The position numbers and the translations under genes are program-made. The notes under the pieces were generated by a model that was not told where the DNA came from, searched no databases, and worked only from the letters and a program-made list of their open reading frames with translations. Shown in pieces: positions 19,148 to 28,456 of a stretch of DNA of 64,000 bases. The stretch's first letter is position 1; each line of letters begins with the position of its first letter. This stretch comes from Sphingomonas sp. Leaf33 (lineage in GTDB: Bacteria > Pseudomonadota > Alphaproteobacteria > Sphingomonadales > Sphingomonadaceae), in NCBI RefSeq assembly GCF_001421785.1, contig NZ_LMLB01000001.1:1938349-2002348 (forward strand). Direction: 5' to 3'.

Positions 19148-20902
19148 GTGAGCCCGGTCCTGAACATCGACCGGTCGATCCTCGGCCAGCCGTGGCGCTG
19201 GCGGGGGCTGGCCGGTGACGTCGGCGGCGGCTTTGTGCCCGACGACCTGGTGACGCAGTTGCTGCTGTCGCGCGGCTGCCCGCGCGAGGCGCTGGAGGCG
19301 CACCGCAACCCCAGCATCCGCGGCTTCATGCCCGACCCGTCGATCTTCCGCGACATGGACCGCGCCGCCGAGCGGCTGGCCGACGCCGTGCAGGCGGGCG
19401 AAGCGGTGGCGGTGTTTGGCGACTACGACGTCGACGGTGCGACGTCCGCGGCACTCGTCATTCGCCTGCTGCGCGATCTCGGCCTGTCGCCCACCGCCTA
19501 TATCCCAGACCGCATGATCGAGGGCTATGGCCCATCGGGCGTCGCCCTTCGGCGGCTCGGCGAACAGGGGGCCCGCCTGATCGTCACTGTCGATTGCGGC
19601 GCGCAGGCGTTCGAGGCCTTGCAGGACGCGCAGGACGCAGGGATCGACGTCGTCGTGGTCGATCACCACAAATGCGCCTCCGCCCTTCCCGTCGCGCACG
19701 CGCTGGTGAACCCCAACCGCCTCGACGAAGGCGAAGGCGCCGCGCACGGTCACCTCGCCGCGGTCGGCGTCGCCTTCCTGCTCGGCGCAGGCCTGATCCG
19801 GACGCTGCGCGATCGCGGGTTTTTCGCGAACCGCGCCGAGCCCAAGCTGCTCGACCTGCTCGATCTCGTCGCACTCGGCACCGTCGCCGATGTGGCGCAG
19901 TTGCGCGGCCTGAACCGTGCTTACGTCGCGCAAGGGTTGAAGGTCATGGCCAACCGCCGCAACCCCGGCATCGACGCGCTCATTACCGCCTCGCGCCTGA
20001 CGCGGGCACCGACCGCGACCGACCTGGGCTTTGCACTGGGGCCGCGGATCAATGCCGGGGGCCGCGTCGGCAAGTCCGACCTCGGCGTCCGCCTGCTCAC
20101 CACCGACGACCCGGACGAAGCCCGCGCGATTGCCGAGGAGCTCGACCGGCTGAACGAGGATCGCCGCGCGATCGAGCTCGGCGTCCAGACCGATGCCGAC
20201 GCTCTGCTCGGCCACGATCGCCAGGTCGCGGTCGTCGCGGGCGCGGGGTGGCACCCCGGCGTCATCGGCATCGTCGCCGGGCGCCTGAAGGAGCGGCTCG
20301 GTCGCCCCGCGATCGTCATCGGGCTCGACGAACACGGCGTGGGCAAGGGTTCGGGCCGGTCGATCCCCGGCGTCGATCTTGGCGCCGCGGTCATGGCTGC
20401 CAGGGAGCACGGCCTGCTCGTGGCCGGCGGCGGGCACGCCATGGCAGCGGGTCTGACGATCGACGCCGACAAGGTCCCCGCCTTTGCCGATTTCCTGGAG
20501 GAGCGCCTGGCCGAAACAGTCGTCCGCGCATCCGAGAACCGCGCGCTCCTGCTCGACGCCGTCCTCGCGCCTGCAGGCGTGTCACCCGACCTGGTCGAGG
20601 CGCTGGAGGCCGGTGGCCCCTACGGCATGGGCTGGCCCTCTCCCCGCGTCGCCGCCGGGCCCGTACGGATCGTGAAGGCGAGCGTGGTGGGTAACGGCCA
20701 CGTCCGCGCGATCGTCGCCGGGAACGACGGCCGCAGCCTGAAGGCGATGGCCTTCCGCGCCGCCGACACCGCACTCGGCGCTGCCCTGCTCGGCGCCCCG
20801 CCCCACCGCCGCCTGTGGCTCGCCGGCCGCGCCAAGATCGACGACTGGTCGAGCAGCCGCGCAGCCGAGCTCCACATCGACGACGCCGCCTGGGCCGACT
20901 GA
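19148..20902 (+). CDS. recJ: Single-stranded-DNA-specific exonuclease RecJ
   Basis: 5'-3' ssDNA exonuclease of the RecF recombination, mismatch and base-excision pathways, 584 residues. DHH-superfamily motifs are present: GDYDVDG (Asp92, Asp94, Asp96), VDCG (149-151), DHH (172-174), and the DHHA1-type GGRVGKSDLGVRLL and GGGHAMAAGLTI. The GTG start at 19148 lies 13 bp after the oxygenase stop, so the two genes are probably co-transcribed. Confidence 0.96.
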   Translation: MSPVLNIDRSILGQPWRWRGLAGDVGGGFVPDDLVTQLLLSRGCPREALEAHRNPSIRGFMPDPSIFRDMDRAAERLADAVQAGEAVAVFGDYDVDGATSAALVIRLLRDLGLSPTAYIPDRMIEGYGPSGVALRRLGEQGARLIVTVDCGAQAFEALQDAQDAGIDVVVVDHHKCASALPVAHALVNPNRLDEGEGAAHGHLAAVGVAFLLGAGLIRTLRDRGFFANRAEPKLLDLLDLVALGTVADVAQLRGLNRAYVAQGLKVMANRRNPGIDALITASRLTRAPTATDLGFALGPRINAGGRVGKSDLGVRLLTTDDPDEARAIAEELDRLNEDRRAIELGVQTDADALLGHDRQVAVVAGAGWHPGVIGIVAGRLKERLGRPAIVIGLDEHGVGKGSGRSIPGVDLGAAVMAAREHGLLVAGGGHAMAAGLTIDADKVPAFADFLEERLAETVVRASENRALLLDAVLAPAGVSPDLVEALEAGGPYGMGWPSPRVAAGPVRIVKASVVGNGHVRAIVAGNDGRSLKAMAFRAADTALGAALLGAPPHRRLWLAGRAKIDDWSSSRAAELHIDDAAWAD

Positions 20903-20961
20903 CCCCGCCGACGGGCCCCGCCGATTGACCGCGATGGCGCACAAAAGCCGCACAAACACTG

Positions 20962-20990
20962 TTGACCCCCGCCGCGTCCTTGCCTAACGG
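20962..20990 (+). promoter_or_regulatory. Promoter of tRNA-Glu
   Basis: A -35 TTGACC (20962-20967) and -10 TAACGG (20985-20990) with a 17-bp spacer, placed to start transcription about 14 bp before the tRNA. Confidence 0.55.
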
Positions 20991-21010
20991 AGCGCAGCCC
21001 ACGGCGACGT

Positions 21011-21085
21011 GGCCCCTTCGTCTAGCGGTTAGGACGCGGCCCTTTCACGGCTGAAGCACGGGTTCGATTCCCGTAGGGGTCACCA
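21011..21085 (+). tRNA. tRNA-Glu (UUC)
   Basis: Full cloverleaf: acceptor GGCCCCT pairs with AGGGGTC; anticodon loop CTTTCAC gives UUC; T-loop GGTTCGATTCC; the 3' CCA is encoded. Confidence 0.97.
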
Positions 21086-21348
21086 TTTTCTGAAATGGCG
21101 GTTAGAGATCAGCTCGCGTCAGATTGACCGCGTGGCCGATCAGCGCGAGCCGTTGTTACGCCCAGGTTTGGCGGGTACGATTGTGTCGACCGTCCTCGCT
21201 GAGAAGCGTCTTAATCTCACCGCCAACATAGCCAATCCGTGCGTAGCGGCAGGTGACCGGACGAGGTCGCGACGACCGCGTCCACAAGCCAGTGGACGCG
21301 AGGAACGACTAGGACCCGTCGATGTCGGCCGCGTCGCGCGGTCACGGA
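21086..21348. other. Non-coding gap after tRNA-Glu
   Basis: 263 bp between tRNA-Glu and the convergent dehydrogenase gene. A short open frame exists but has no ribosome binding site or recognisable product. I see no integrase remnant or duplicated tRNA end here. Confidence 0.5.
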
Positions 21349-22929
21349 TCAGCGTGGTGCGGTCTCGCGGCTCCCGTCCATGCGACGGGTGAAGCGCCAC
21401 GGGTTGGCATCCGTCACCGCAGGCGGCAGCAGGTCCTGCGCCAGGTTCTGGAAGCAGACCGGGCGCACAAAGCGTTCGATCGCGGCAGTGCCGACGCTGG
21501 TCGTGCGGCCATCGCTTGTCGCCGGGAACGGCCCGCCGTGGACCATTGCCGGCGCGACCTCGACTCCGGTCGGCCAGCCGTTGGCTAGGACACGACCGGC
21601 ACGGCGGGCAGCGACGGGGACGATCCGCGCCGCGTCGGCGGTATCGCCGACGTCCATCTGCAGCGTGATCGTCAGCTGGCCCTCGATGGCGCCGAGGACG
21701 AGGGCGATCTCGTCCATATCGCGGCACCGTACGACGACGGAGGACGATCCGAACACCTCATGACCGAGTGCCGCATCGGCCAGGAAAACCTCGCCCGTCG
21801 TCTCGAAAAGCGCGCCGACCGCCTGGTTGACGCCGTCGCCGATGCACCCGCGCGCAACCGTGTGCACCGCGTCGTGATCGGCCAGTGCCTTGACGCCGGA
21901 ATCGAAGCTGTTGTGGATGCTGGGCGTCAGCATGGTTGCGGGCGCGCTCTTGCTCAGCGCCTCGCCCGCCGCGGCGACAAACGCATCCAGTTCCGGTGAA
22001 TCGATCGCGAGCAGCAACCCGGGGTTGGTGCAGAACTGCCCCGCCCCCATCGTCAGCGACTGAACGAAACCTTCCGCCAGCGCCGTCCCACGTGCCGCCA
22101 GTGCGGCCGGGAACAGGACGACCGGATTGATGCTCGACATCTCGGCATAGACCGGGATGGGTTCCTTGCGCGCATTGGCGATGGCGACCAGCGCCAGCCC
22201 GCCGCCGCGCGAGCCGGTGAAGCCGACCGCGCGGATGTTCGGGTCGGCGACAAGCGCACTGCCCAGATCGTTGGTCTCGCCCGGCAGGTAGGAGAATGTG
22301 CCCTCGGGCAGGCCGCAGCGCGCCACGGCGGCACGGATCGCGCGCGCGACCAGTTCGCCGGTCCCGGGGTGCGCGGGGTGGCCCTTCACGACGACCGGGC
22401 AACCCGCCGCGAGCGCCGAGGCAGTGTCGCCACCGGCGACCGAAAAGGCGAGCGGGAAGTTGGATGCCCCGAACACCGCGACCGGCCCGATGGCCAGGTT
22501 GACGCGCCGCATGTCCGGGCGCGGCAGCGGCGCGCGATCGGGCATCGCGGGGTCGATCGTGGCGTCCAGATAATCACCGCGCCGCACGACATCGGCGAAC
22601 AGGCGCAACTGGCCGACGGTACGTCCCCGCTCCCCCTCCAGCCGGGCACGCGGCAGACCGGATTCCTGCATCGCACGCGCGATCAGCGGATCGCCGATAG
22701 AGAGGATGTCTTCCGCGATCGCCTCGAGGAAGCGCGCGCGATCTTCGGGGGTCGTCGCCGCATAGGCCGGGAAGGCGACTTCGGCGAGCGCACAGGCTTC
22801 CGCTGCGTCCTTCGGCGTGGCGGACGAGAAGTCGCCGGAAATGGTCTCGCCGACGCTCGGGTCGATCGCCTGGAACCGCACGGGCGCCTGGCGCGCCGTG
22901 GCTCCGATCAGCATGCTTCCGTCAATCAC
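21349..22929 (-). CDS. 2,5-dioxovalerate (alpha-ketoglutaric semialdehyde) dehydrogenase
   Basis: Oxidises alpha-ketoglutaric semialdehyde to 2-oxoglutarate with NAD(P)+, the end of oxidative sugar-acid pathways. An aldehyde dehydrogenase of about 526 residues, with GFTGSRGGG for the cofactor loop and the nucleophile Cys in GQFCTNPG. The KGSADH subgroup is inferred from its length and its place beside uxaA. The start is taken as GTG at 22929, since GGGAG lies 7 nt upstream; TTG at 22935 and ATG at 22914 are alternatives. It follows uxaA by 72 bp on the same strand. Confidence 0.87.
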   Translation of the reverse strand: MIDGSMLIGATARQAPVRFQAIDPSVGETISGDFSSATPKDAAEACALAEVAFPAYAATTPEDRARFLEAIAEDILSIGDPLIARAMQESGLPRARLEGERGRTVGQLRLFADVVRRGDYLDATIDPAMPDRAPLPRPDMRRVNLAIGPVAVFGASNFPLAFSVAGGDTASALAAGCPVVVKGHPAHPGTGELVARAIRAAVARCGLPEGTFSYLPGETNDLGSALVADPNIRAVGFTGSRGGGLALVAIANARKEPIPVYAEMSSINPVVLFPAALAARGTALAEGFVQSLTMGAGQFCTNPGLLLAIDSPELDAFVAAAGEALSKSAPATMLTPSIHNSFDSGVKALADHDAVHTVARGCIGDGVNQAVGALFETTGEVFLADAALGHEVFGSSSVVVRCRDMDEIALVLGAIEGQLTITLQMDVGDTADAARIVPVAARRAGRVLANGWPTGVEVAPAMVHGGPFPATSDGRTTSVGTAAIERFVRPVCFQNLAQDLLPPAVTDANPWRFTRRMDGSRETAPR

Positions 22930-23001
22930 GCGCAATCTCCCGAACTCGTCCGTCGCGGCTCTAGCGGGCGCGCCGACGGCCTGTCCACAATCATGTCTGA
23001 G

Positions 23002-24504
23002 TTATAGGGTGACGCCGCGCTTCCAGATGCCGATCGCGCGCTCGTCGTTGGTTTCGTTACGGGTCGGCGTGCCGCTGGCGACGGCCAGGATGCGATCGAG
23101 CAGCGTCGCGGCCCCGACCTCCATTCCCTGGTCGAGTACGACGCTGGCATCGAAGTCGATCCAGTTGACCTTACGCTCGGCCAGCGCCGCGTTGGAGGCG
23201 ATCTTCATCGTCGGCACCGGACTGCCGAGCGGCGTGCCCCGGCCGGTCGAGAACAGGGTGATCGTCGCGCCCGCCGCGGCAAGTGCCGTCGTGGACACCG
23301 CGTCGTTGCCCGGCGACTCCAGGATCGTCAGCCCGGCACGCGTCACGCGGCCGCCGTAGTCGATCACGTCGGCGACCGTCGCCAAGCCGCCCTTCTGCAC
23401 GGCGCCGAGTGACTTTTCCTCCAGCGTGGTGATCCCGCCGGCGATGTTTCCGGGGCTCGGGTTCTCCGACACGGGTTCGCCGTGGTCGAGGAAATAGCGT
23501 TTGAAGCGGTTCACGACGGTGCTCAGCCGATCGAACACCTCCTCGCTTTCGGCTCGCTGGAGCAGCAGTCCTTCCGCGCCGAACATCTCAGGGATTTCGG
23601 TCAGGATCGCCGTACCACCCGCTTGCGTCACCGCATCCGCCATGCGGCCGATCAGGGGATTGGCGGTCAGGCCGCTCATCGCGTCCGACCCGCCGCATTT
23701 CACGCCCAGGCGCAGCGCCGACAGCGGCACCTGCGTCCGCGTATCGGTCGCCATGATGCCGAGCAGCCGGTCGATCGCCGCCATGCCGGCCGCGAATTCG
23801 TCGCTCTCGCCCTGCGCGCGGACCGCGATCAGCCGGTCATGGCGTTCGGCCGGGATGCGCGCGAGCAGGTCGTCGAGCTGGTTGGACTCGCACCCCAGAC
23901 CCAGCACCAGCACGCCGCCTGCATTGGGGTTCTGCGAGAGCGCCGCCAGAATCGCTGCGGTCCCGTCGAGATCGGCACCCAGCTGCGAACAGCCGAACGG
24001 ATGATTGAAGGCGTGAACGCCATCGACACGGCCCGCCGCCCGTGCCGCAGCCGCGGTCGCCAGTCGCTCGCCGAGCCGGCCGACACAGCCGACGGTCGGC
24101 ACGATCCACAGCTCGTTGCGCGTCCCGACGGTGCCGTCGGCACGTTGGTATCCACGAAACGTCCTGGCAGCGTAGACGTCGGAATGACGCGGCGTCGCCG
24201 GCGCGGTGAAGCTGTAATCGAGCTCGCCCGTTAGCGCCGTCGCGACATTGTGGCTGTGGACATGATCGCCCGCTACGATGTCGCGGGTGGCAACCCCGAT
24301 CGGCGCGCGGTAACGGCGTACCGGTGCGCCAGTCGCCACCGCGCGCACCGCAAACTTGTGCCCGGCCGGCACGGCTTCGCGCAGGACGATCGCGTCCTCC
24401 CCGACCCGTACCGCCTCGCCCGCCGGCAACGCTTCCAACGCCACCGCCACGTCGTCCTCTGCCGCCACGCGCACGGCGCGCGGCCGATCCAATTCGTCGA
24501 TCAT
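23002..24504 (-). CDS. uxaA: Altronate dehydratase (UxaA family)
   Basis: Dehydrates D-altronate to 2-keto-3-deoxygluconate in galacturonate degradation. About 500 residues: an N-terminal SAF domain (AGHKFAVRAV, HVHSHN) fused to the UxaA/GarD catalytic part with RNELWIVPTVGCV, FGCSQLG, LGLGCESNQ, CGGSDAMSG and NPSPGNIAGGITTLEEKS. Those motifs match E. coli UxaA closely; GarD-type galactarate dehydratase is the alternative and would fit the adjacent semialdehyde dehydrogenase. The start is uncertain: ATG at 24504 (MIDELDRP) best matches the family, while 24522 and GTG 24537 are in frame. Confidence 0.9.
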   Translation of the reverse strand: MIDELDRPRAVRVAAEDDVAVALEALPAGEAVRVGEDAIVLREAVPAGHKFAVRAVATGAPVRRYRAPIGVATRDIVAGDHVHSHNVATALTGELDYSFTAPATPRHSDVYAARTFRGYQRADGTVGTRNELWIVPTVGCVGRLGERLATAAAARAAGRVDGVHAFNHPFGCSQLGADLDGTAAILAALSQNPNAGGVLVLGLGCESNQLDDLLARIPAERHDRLIAVRAQGESDEFAAGMAAIDRLLGIMATDTRTQVPLSALRLGVKCGGSDAMSGLTANPLIGRMADAVTQAGGTAILTEIPEMFGAEGLLLQRAESEEVFDRLSTVVNRFKRYFLDHGEPVSENPSPGNIAGGITTLEEKSLGAVQKGGLATVADVIDYGGRVTRAGLTILESPGNDAVSTTALAAAGATITLFSTGRGTPLGSPVPTMKIASNAALAERKVNWIDFDASVVLDQGMEVGAATLLDRILAVASGTPTRNETNDERAIGIWKRGVTL

Positions 24505-24522
24505 GGGGCGGAAATACGCCAT

Positions 24523-24536
24523 TGCCACCGCTGGCA
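24523..24536. promoter_or_regulatory. Candidate LacI-type operator between uxaA and uxaC
   Basis: TGCCACCGCTGGCA: perfect 5-bp arms around CCGC with a central CG, as in many LacI-family operators. It lies in the short divergent region between uxaA and uxaC and just upstream of the likely uxaA start. A LacI-family gene at 27408-28424 is the obvious candidate regulator. Binding is an inference. Confidence 0.4.
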
Positions 24537-24569
24537 CAAGTCGATACCCCGACCGCCGAGGAGAGTGAT

Positions 24570-25991
24570 GTGCGCCCGCTGACCCTGAATCCCGACCGCC
24601 TGCTGCCTGTCGACCCCACGACCCGGTCGATCGCGCGCGACTTGTACGCCAGCGTCGCCGACCTGCCGATCATCAGCCCACACGGCCATACCGACCCCGC
24701 CTGGTTTGCGACCGACGCGCCGTGGAGCAACGCGACCGAGCTGCTGCTGGCGCCGGACCATTACCTCTATCGGATGCTGTATTCGCAGGGGCTGTCGCTG
24801 GATGCGCTGGGCGTTCCGGACAAGGGCGGCACGCCCGCGACCGATCCGCGCTCAGCATGGGCGACGTTTGCCGCGCACTATCATCTGTTCCGCGGCACGC
24901 CGTCGCGGATGTGGCTAGACCACGCCTTTGCGACCGTGTTCGGCATCGACGTGGCGCTGGAGCCAGCGAGCGCAGACCTGTATTTCGACCGCGTCGGCGA
25001 GGCGCTGGCAACGCCCGCATTCCGACCGCGCGCGCTGTTCGACCGCTTCGGCATCGAACTGCTCGCGACGACCGAGGGCGCCGACGACCCGCTGGAGCAT
25101 CACGCTGCAATTCGGGCGTCGGGCTGGCAGGGCCGCGTCGTCACCACCTATCGCCCTGATTCGGTGATCGACGCCGAGCACGAGGCCTTCCGCCCCGCCC
25201 TCGCCCGCTTCGCCGAGCTGACCGGCGAGGACGTCGAAGGCTGGTCGGGCTATCTCGCCGCGCACGCCAAGCGTCGCGCCGACTTCCGTGCCGCCGGGGC
25301 AACCGCGACCGACCATGGCTTTGCGACCGCACAGACTGCGAACCTGTCGACGCCGGAGTGCGAGGCGCTGTTCGGCCGGATCATCGCCGGCACCGCCGAC
25401 GCCGCGGATGCCGAGCTGTTCCGCGCGCAGATGCTGACCGAAATGGCCAAGATGAGCGTCGACGACGGGATGACGATGCAGATCCATCCCGGATCGTATC
25501 GCAACCACAACGCCGGCCTGTTCGCGACCCACGGCCGCGACAAGGGCGCCGACATCCCGACGCGCACCGACTATGTCCGCGCCCTCAAGCCTATGCTCGA
25601 CGTGGTTGGAACCGAACGCGACCTGACGATCATCCTCTTCACGCTGGACGAGAGCACGTACGCGCGCGAACTGGCCCCCCTCGCCGGGCATTACCCGTGC
25701 CTGAAGCTGGGGCCGGCATGGTGGTTCCACGACAGCCCGGAGGGGATGCGCCGCTTCCGCGAGATGACGACCGAAACCGCCGGTTTCTACAACACGGTCG
25801 GCTTCAATGACGACACCCGCGCCTTCCTGTCGATCCCCGCCCGCCACGACGTGGCACGCCGGATCGACTGCGGTTTCCTGGCGCGCCTCGTCGCCGAACA
25901 CCGGCTGGAGGATTGGGAAGCGGCGGAGCTCGCCTACGACCTGACCAACGGCCTTGTCCGCAAGGCCTACGGGCTGGAGACGCCGGCATGA
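24570..25991 (+). CDS. uxaC: Glucuronate (uronate) isomerase
   Basis: Converts D-glucuronate to D-fructuronate and D-galacturonate to D-tagaturonate, the entry reaction of hexuronate catabolism. 473 residues, normal for UxaC; LPIISPHGHTDPAWF holds the metal-binding HxH, and IHPGSYRNHN, GADIPTRTDYV and NTVGFNDDTRAF are family blocks. The start is GTG at 24570 because AGGAG lies 6 nt upstream. It overlaps the next gene by 4 bp (ATGA). Confidence 0.95.
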   Translation: MRPLTLNPDRLLPVDPTTRSIARDLYASVADLPIISPHGHTDPAWFATDAPWSNATELLLAPDHYLYRMLYSQGLSLDALGVPDKGGTPATDPRSAWATFAAHYHLFRGTPSRMWLDHAFATVFGIDVALEPASADLYFDRVGEALATPAFRPRALFDRFGIELLATTEGADDPLEHHAAIRASGWQGRVVTTYRPDSVIDAEHEAFRPALARFAELTGEDVEGWSGYLAAHAKRRADFRAAGATATDHGFATAQTANLSTPECEALFGRIIAGTADAADAELFRAQMLTEMAKMSVDDGMTMQIHPGSYRNHNAGLFATHGRDKGADIPTRTDYVRALKPMLDVVGTERDLTIILFTLDESTYARELAPLAGHYPCLKLGPAWWFHDSPEGMRRFREMTTETAGFYNTVGFNDDTRAFLSIPARHDVARRIDCGFLARLVAEHRLEDWEAAELAYDLTNGLVRKAYGLETPA

Positions 25992-27391
25992 CTCGGCTGT
26001 CGAACGCGACGATCGGTCAGGTTCGGGCAGGAGTCGCCACGCCGGGGTACGACCGCGCGGCGGTGAAGGCGGGTGTCGTCCACCTCGGTCCCGGCGCCTT
26101 CCACCGCGCGCATCAGGCCGCAGCGTTCGACGCGCTGCTGGCGCACGATCCGCGCTGGGGCATCACCGGGGTCAGCCTGAATTCGACGTCGGTCGCCGAC
26201 GCGCTCAACCCGCAGGACGGGCTCTACACGCTCGCGCTGCTCGACGAGGAGGTGTCGTACCGGATCATCGGATCGATCGGCCATATCCTGACCGCGCACA
26301 GCGACGCTGCGGTGCTGGCGGCGCTTGCCGGCGCGGACACGCGGATCATCAGCCTGACGGTGACCGAAAAGGGCTATTGCCTCGCCGGCGACGGTACGCT
26401 CGACATGGCGCATCCCGGCATCGTCCGCGACCTGAAGGGCGGGATACCGACGACGGCGATCGGCTGGATCGTTGCCGGGCTCGCCGAGCGCAAGCGGCAG
26501 GGCCTGCCCGGCGTCACGGTGCTGTCGTGCGACAACCTATCGGGCAACGGCCGCAAGCTGGAGGCCGCGGTCCGCGCCTTTGCCGAGGCCCGCGATGGCG
26601 ACACCGCGCGGTGGATCGAGGATCACGTCCGCTTCCCCAACGCGATGGTCGATTCGATCACCCCCGCAACCGACGACGCGCTGCGCGCCTGCGTGAGCGC
26701 CGCGATCGGGCTGGAGGACGCCTGGCCGATCCAGCGCGAGGGTTTCACGCAGTGGGTGATCGAGGATGATTTCGCGGGCGACCGCCCCGAACTCGACCGC
26801 GCGGGAGCCACCTTCACCACCGAGGTGCACGGTTATGAAGCCGCCAAGCTGCGCCTGCTGAACGGCCCGCATTCGACACTTGCCTATCTCGGGCTCGGCG
26901 TGGGCCACGCGAGCGTTGCCGGAGCGATGGCCGACCCGAAGCTTGCGGCCTTCGTCGAGAGGCTGATGCGCGAGGACATCGCGCTATCGCTGACGCCGCC
27001 CGTGGGACTGGACGTGGACGCCTATATCTTGGCGATCCTCAAGCGCTTCGCCAACCCCGCGATCGAACACACGCTGGCGCAGATCGCGTGGGACGGATCG
27101 CAGAAGCTGCCCTACCGCATCCTCGACACGACCCGCGACGCGCTGGCGGCGGGGCGGCCGATCGACCGGCTCGCGGTTCCGATCGCCGCATGGCTGCGCT
27201 TCATCGAGCGCGCGGCGGCGGCGGGCGAGCGGATCACCGATCCGCTGGCCGACCGACTAATGGCGGCGGGGGGTGACTGGCACGCGATCCTGGAAATGCG
27301 CGAGGTTTTCGGCGACTTGCCGAGCGATTCCCGGTTCGTGGCGGCGGTGGAAAAGGCGCACGCGGCGCTGGCCGATCCGAACGGTTACTGA
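25988..27391 (+). CDS. uxuB: Fructuronate/tagaturonate reductase (mannitol dehydrogenase family)
   Basis: NAD-dependent polyol-type reductase of 467 residues. The Rossmann start VVHLGPGAFHRAHQAAAFD and catalytic region YEAAKLRLLNGPHSTLAYLG (Lys-x5-Asn-x2-His) are typical of the mannitol dehydrogenase family. Coupling to uxaC makes it a hexuronate reductase: fructuronate to mannonate (UxuB) is the usual call by sequence, while the neighbouring uxaA would fit a tagaturonate reductase. No mannonate dehydratase (uxuA) is in the window. The start overlaps the uxaC stop. Confidence 0.87.
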   Translation: MTRLSNATIGQVRAGVATPGYDRAAVKAGVVHLGPGAFHRAHQAAAFDALLAHDPRWGITGVSLNSTSVADALNPQDGLYTLALLDEEVSYRIIGSIGHILTAHSDAAVLAALAGADTRIISLTVTEKGYCLAGDGTLDMAHPGIVRDLKGGIPTTAIGWIVAGLAERKRQGLPGVTVLSCDNLSGNGRKLEAAVRAFAEARDGDTARWIEDHVRFPNAMVDSITPATDDALRACVSAAIGLEDAWPIQREGFTQWVIEDDFAGDRPELDRAGATFTTEVHGYEAAKLRLLNGPHSTLAYLGLGVGHASVAGAMADPKLAAFVERLMREDIALSLTPPVGLDVDAYILAILKRFANPAIEHTLAQIAWDGSQKLPYRILDTTRDALAAGRPIDRLAVPIAAWLRFIERAAAAGERITDPLADRLMAAGGDWHAILEMREVFGDLPSDSRFVAAVEKAHAALADPNGY

Positions 27392-27407
27392 ACGCACGAC
27401 AATCCGG

Positions 27408-28424
27408 TCAGGCCGAAGGCGCCGGTCCCGAGGACTCGCCCTCGACCAACACCAACCGCGCGGTGAGCGGCGTGTCGTCGCCCCCACCTTCGATGATGTC
27501 GAGCAATCTCGTCGTGGCCGAAGCGGCCATGTCGGCGAGCGGGCGATGGACCGATGTCAGCGCCGGCGTCAGCATCCGCGCGAGCATACTGCCGTCGAAG
27601 CCGACCACCGACAGCTCACGCGGAACCACGATCCCCCGCGCCGCCGCCGCCTTCAGCACGCCCGCCGCCATTACGTCGTTCACCGCGAAGATCGCGGTCG
27701 GTCGCGGATCGCTGTCCAGAAGGGACACCCCCGCCGCATGTCCTGCGTCGAAGCCATAGTCGCCGGCCGCTTCGATGACCTCCAGGCCCTGTGCCGCTCC
27801 CAGGAACCCGGCCCGCCGCTCCTGCGCCGACTGCGCATCCAGCGGGCCATTCACCAGGCCGACCCGGCGATGCCCCAGGCCCCGCAGATACCGCGCGACC
27901 TCCGCCGCCGCCCCGCGTTCGTCGGACACCAGCATGTCGGGAAAGCCGGCGATCTCGACCGCCGCCATCGCGACCGCCGGGATGCCCGCGACGGCCAGGT
28001 GGTCGGCCAGGCCGGGGATGCCCGACACCGGCGCCATCACCACCAGCCCGTCGACCCGCGACCGCGCGACGAAATCGAGGATGTCGTCAACGACCTCGGC
28101 CGTTTCGGCGGGGGTGGGATGCACGACCAGTTCATAGCCGCGCGCCGATGCCGCCTCGACCACCCCGCGTTGCAACGTGTCGAGCACCAGCGCATTGCGA
28201 TCGTTGTGCAGCAGCGCGATCAGGTACGACCGCCCTGTCGCCAACCCCCGCGCCCGCGCGCTGCGGCGGAAGCCGAGCGACGCGATGATCTCCTCCACCC
28301 GCTCGCGCGTTTCCGCATTCACCTTTGGCGACCGGTTGAGCACGCGCGACACGGTGCGGATCGACACGCCGGCAGACGCCGCGACATCGCGAATGGTCGA
28401 GCCGGAGGCGGGACGGGAAGCCAT
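27408..28424 (-). CDS. LacI-family transcriptional regulator
   Basis: 338 residues: N-terminal helix-turn-helix STIRDVAASAGVSIRTVSRVLNRS with the hinge helix region after it, and a periplasmic-binding-protein-like sensor domain (FAVNDVMAAGVLKAA; VVGFDGSMLARMLTPALTSVHRP). It is convergent with the uxaC-uxuB unit, separated by only 16 bp, and is the likely regulator of the hexuronate genes. The inducer is unknown. The ATG at 28424 (MASRPASGS) is chosen because it starts just before the helix-turn-helix. Confidence 0.88.
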   Translation of the reverse strand: MASRPASGSTIRDVAASAGVSIRTVSRVLNRSPKVNAETRERVEEIIASLGFRRSARARGLATGRSYLIALLHNDRNALVLDTLQRGVVEAASARGYELVVHPTPAETAEVVDDILDFVARSRVDGLVVMAPVSGIPGLADHLAVAGIPAVAMAAVEIAGFPDMLVSDERGAAAEVARYLRGLGHRRVGLVNGPLDAQSAQERRAGFLGAAQGLEVIEAAGDYGFDAGHAAGVSLLDSDPRPTAIFAVNDVMAAGVLKAAAARGIVVPRELSVVGFDGSMLARMLTPALTSVHRPLADMAASATTRLLDIIEGGGDDTPLTARLVLVEGESSGPAPSA

Positions 28425-28456
28425 CGCCAACCGTGCTACCGCCCCCCGCCCCGCCG

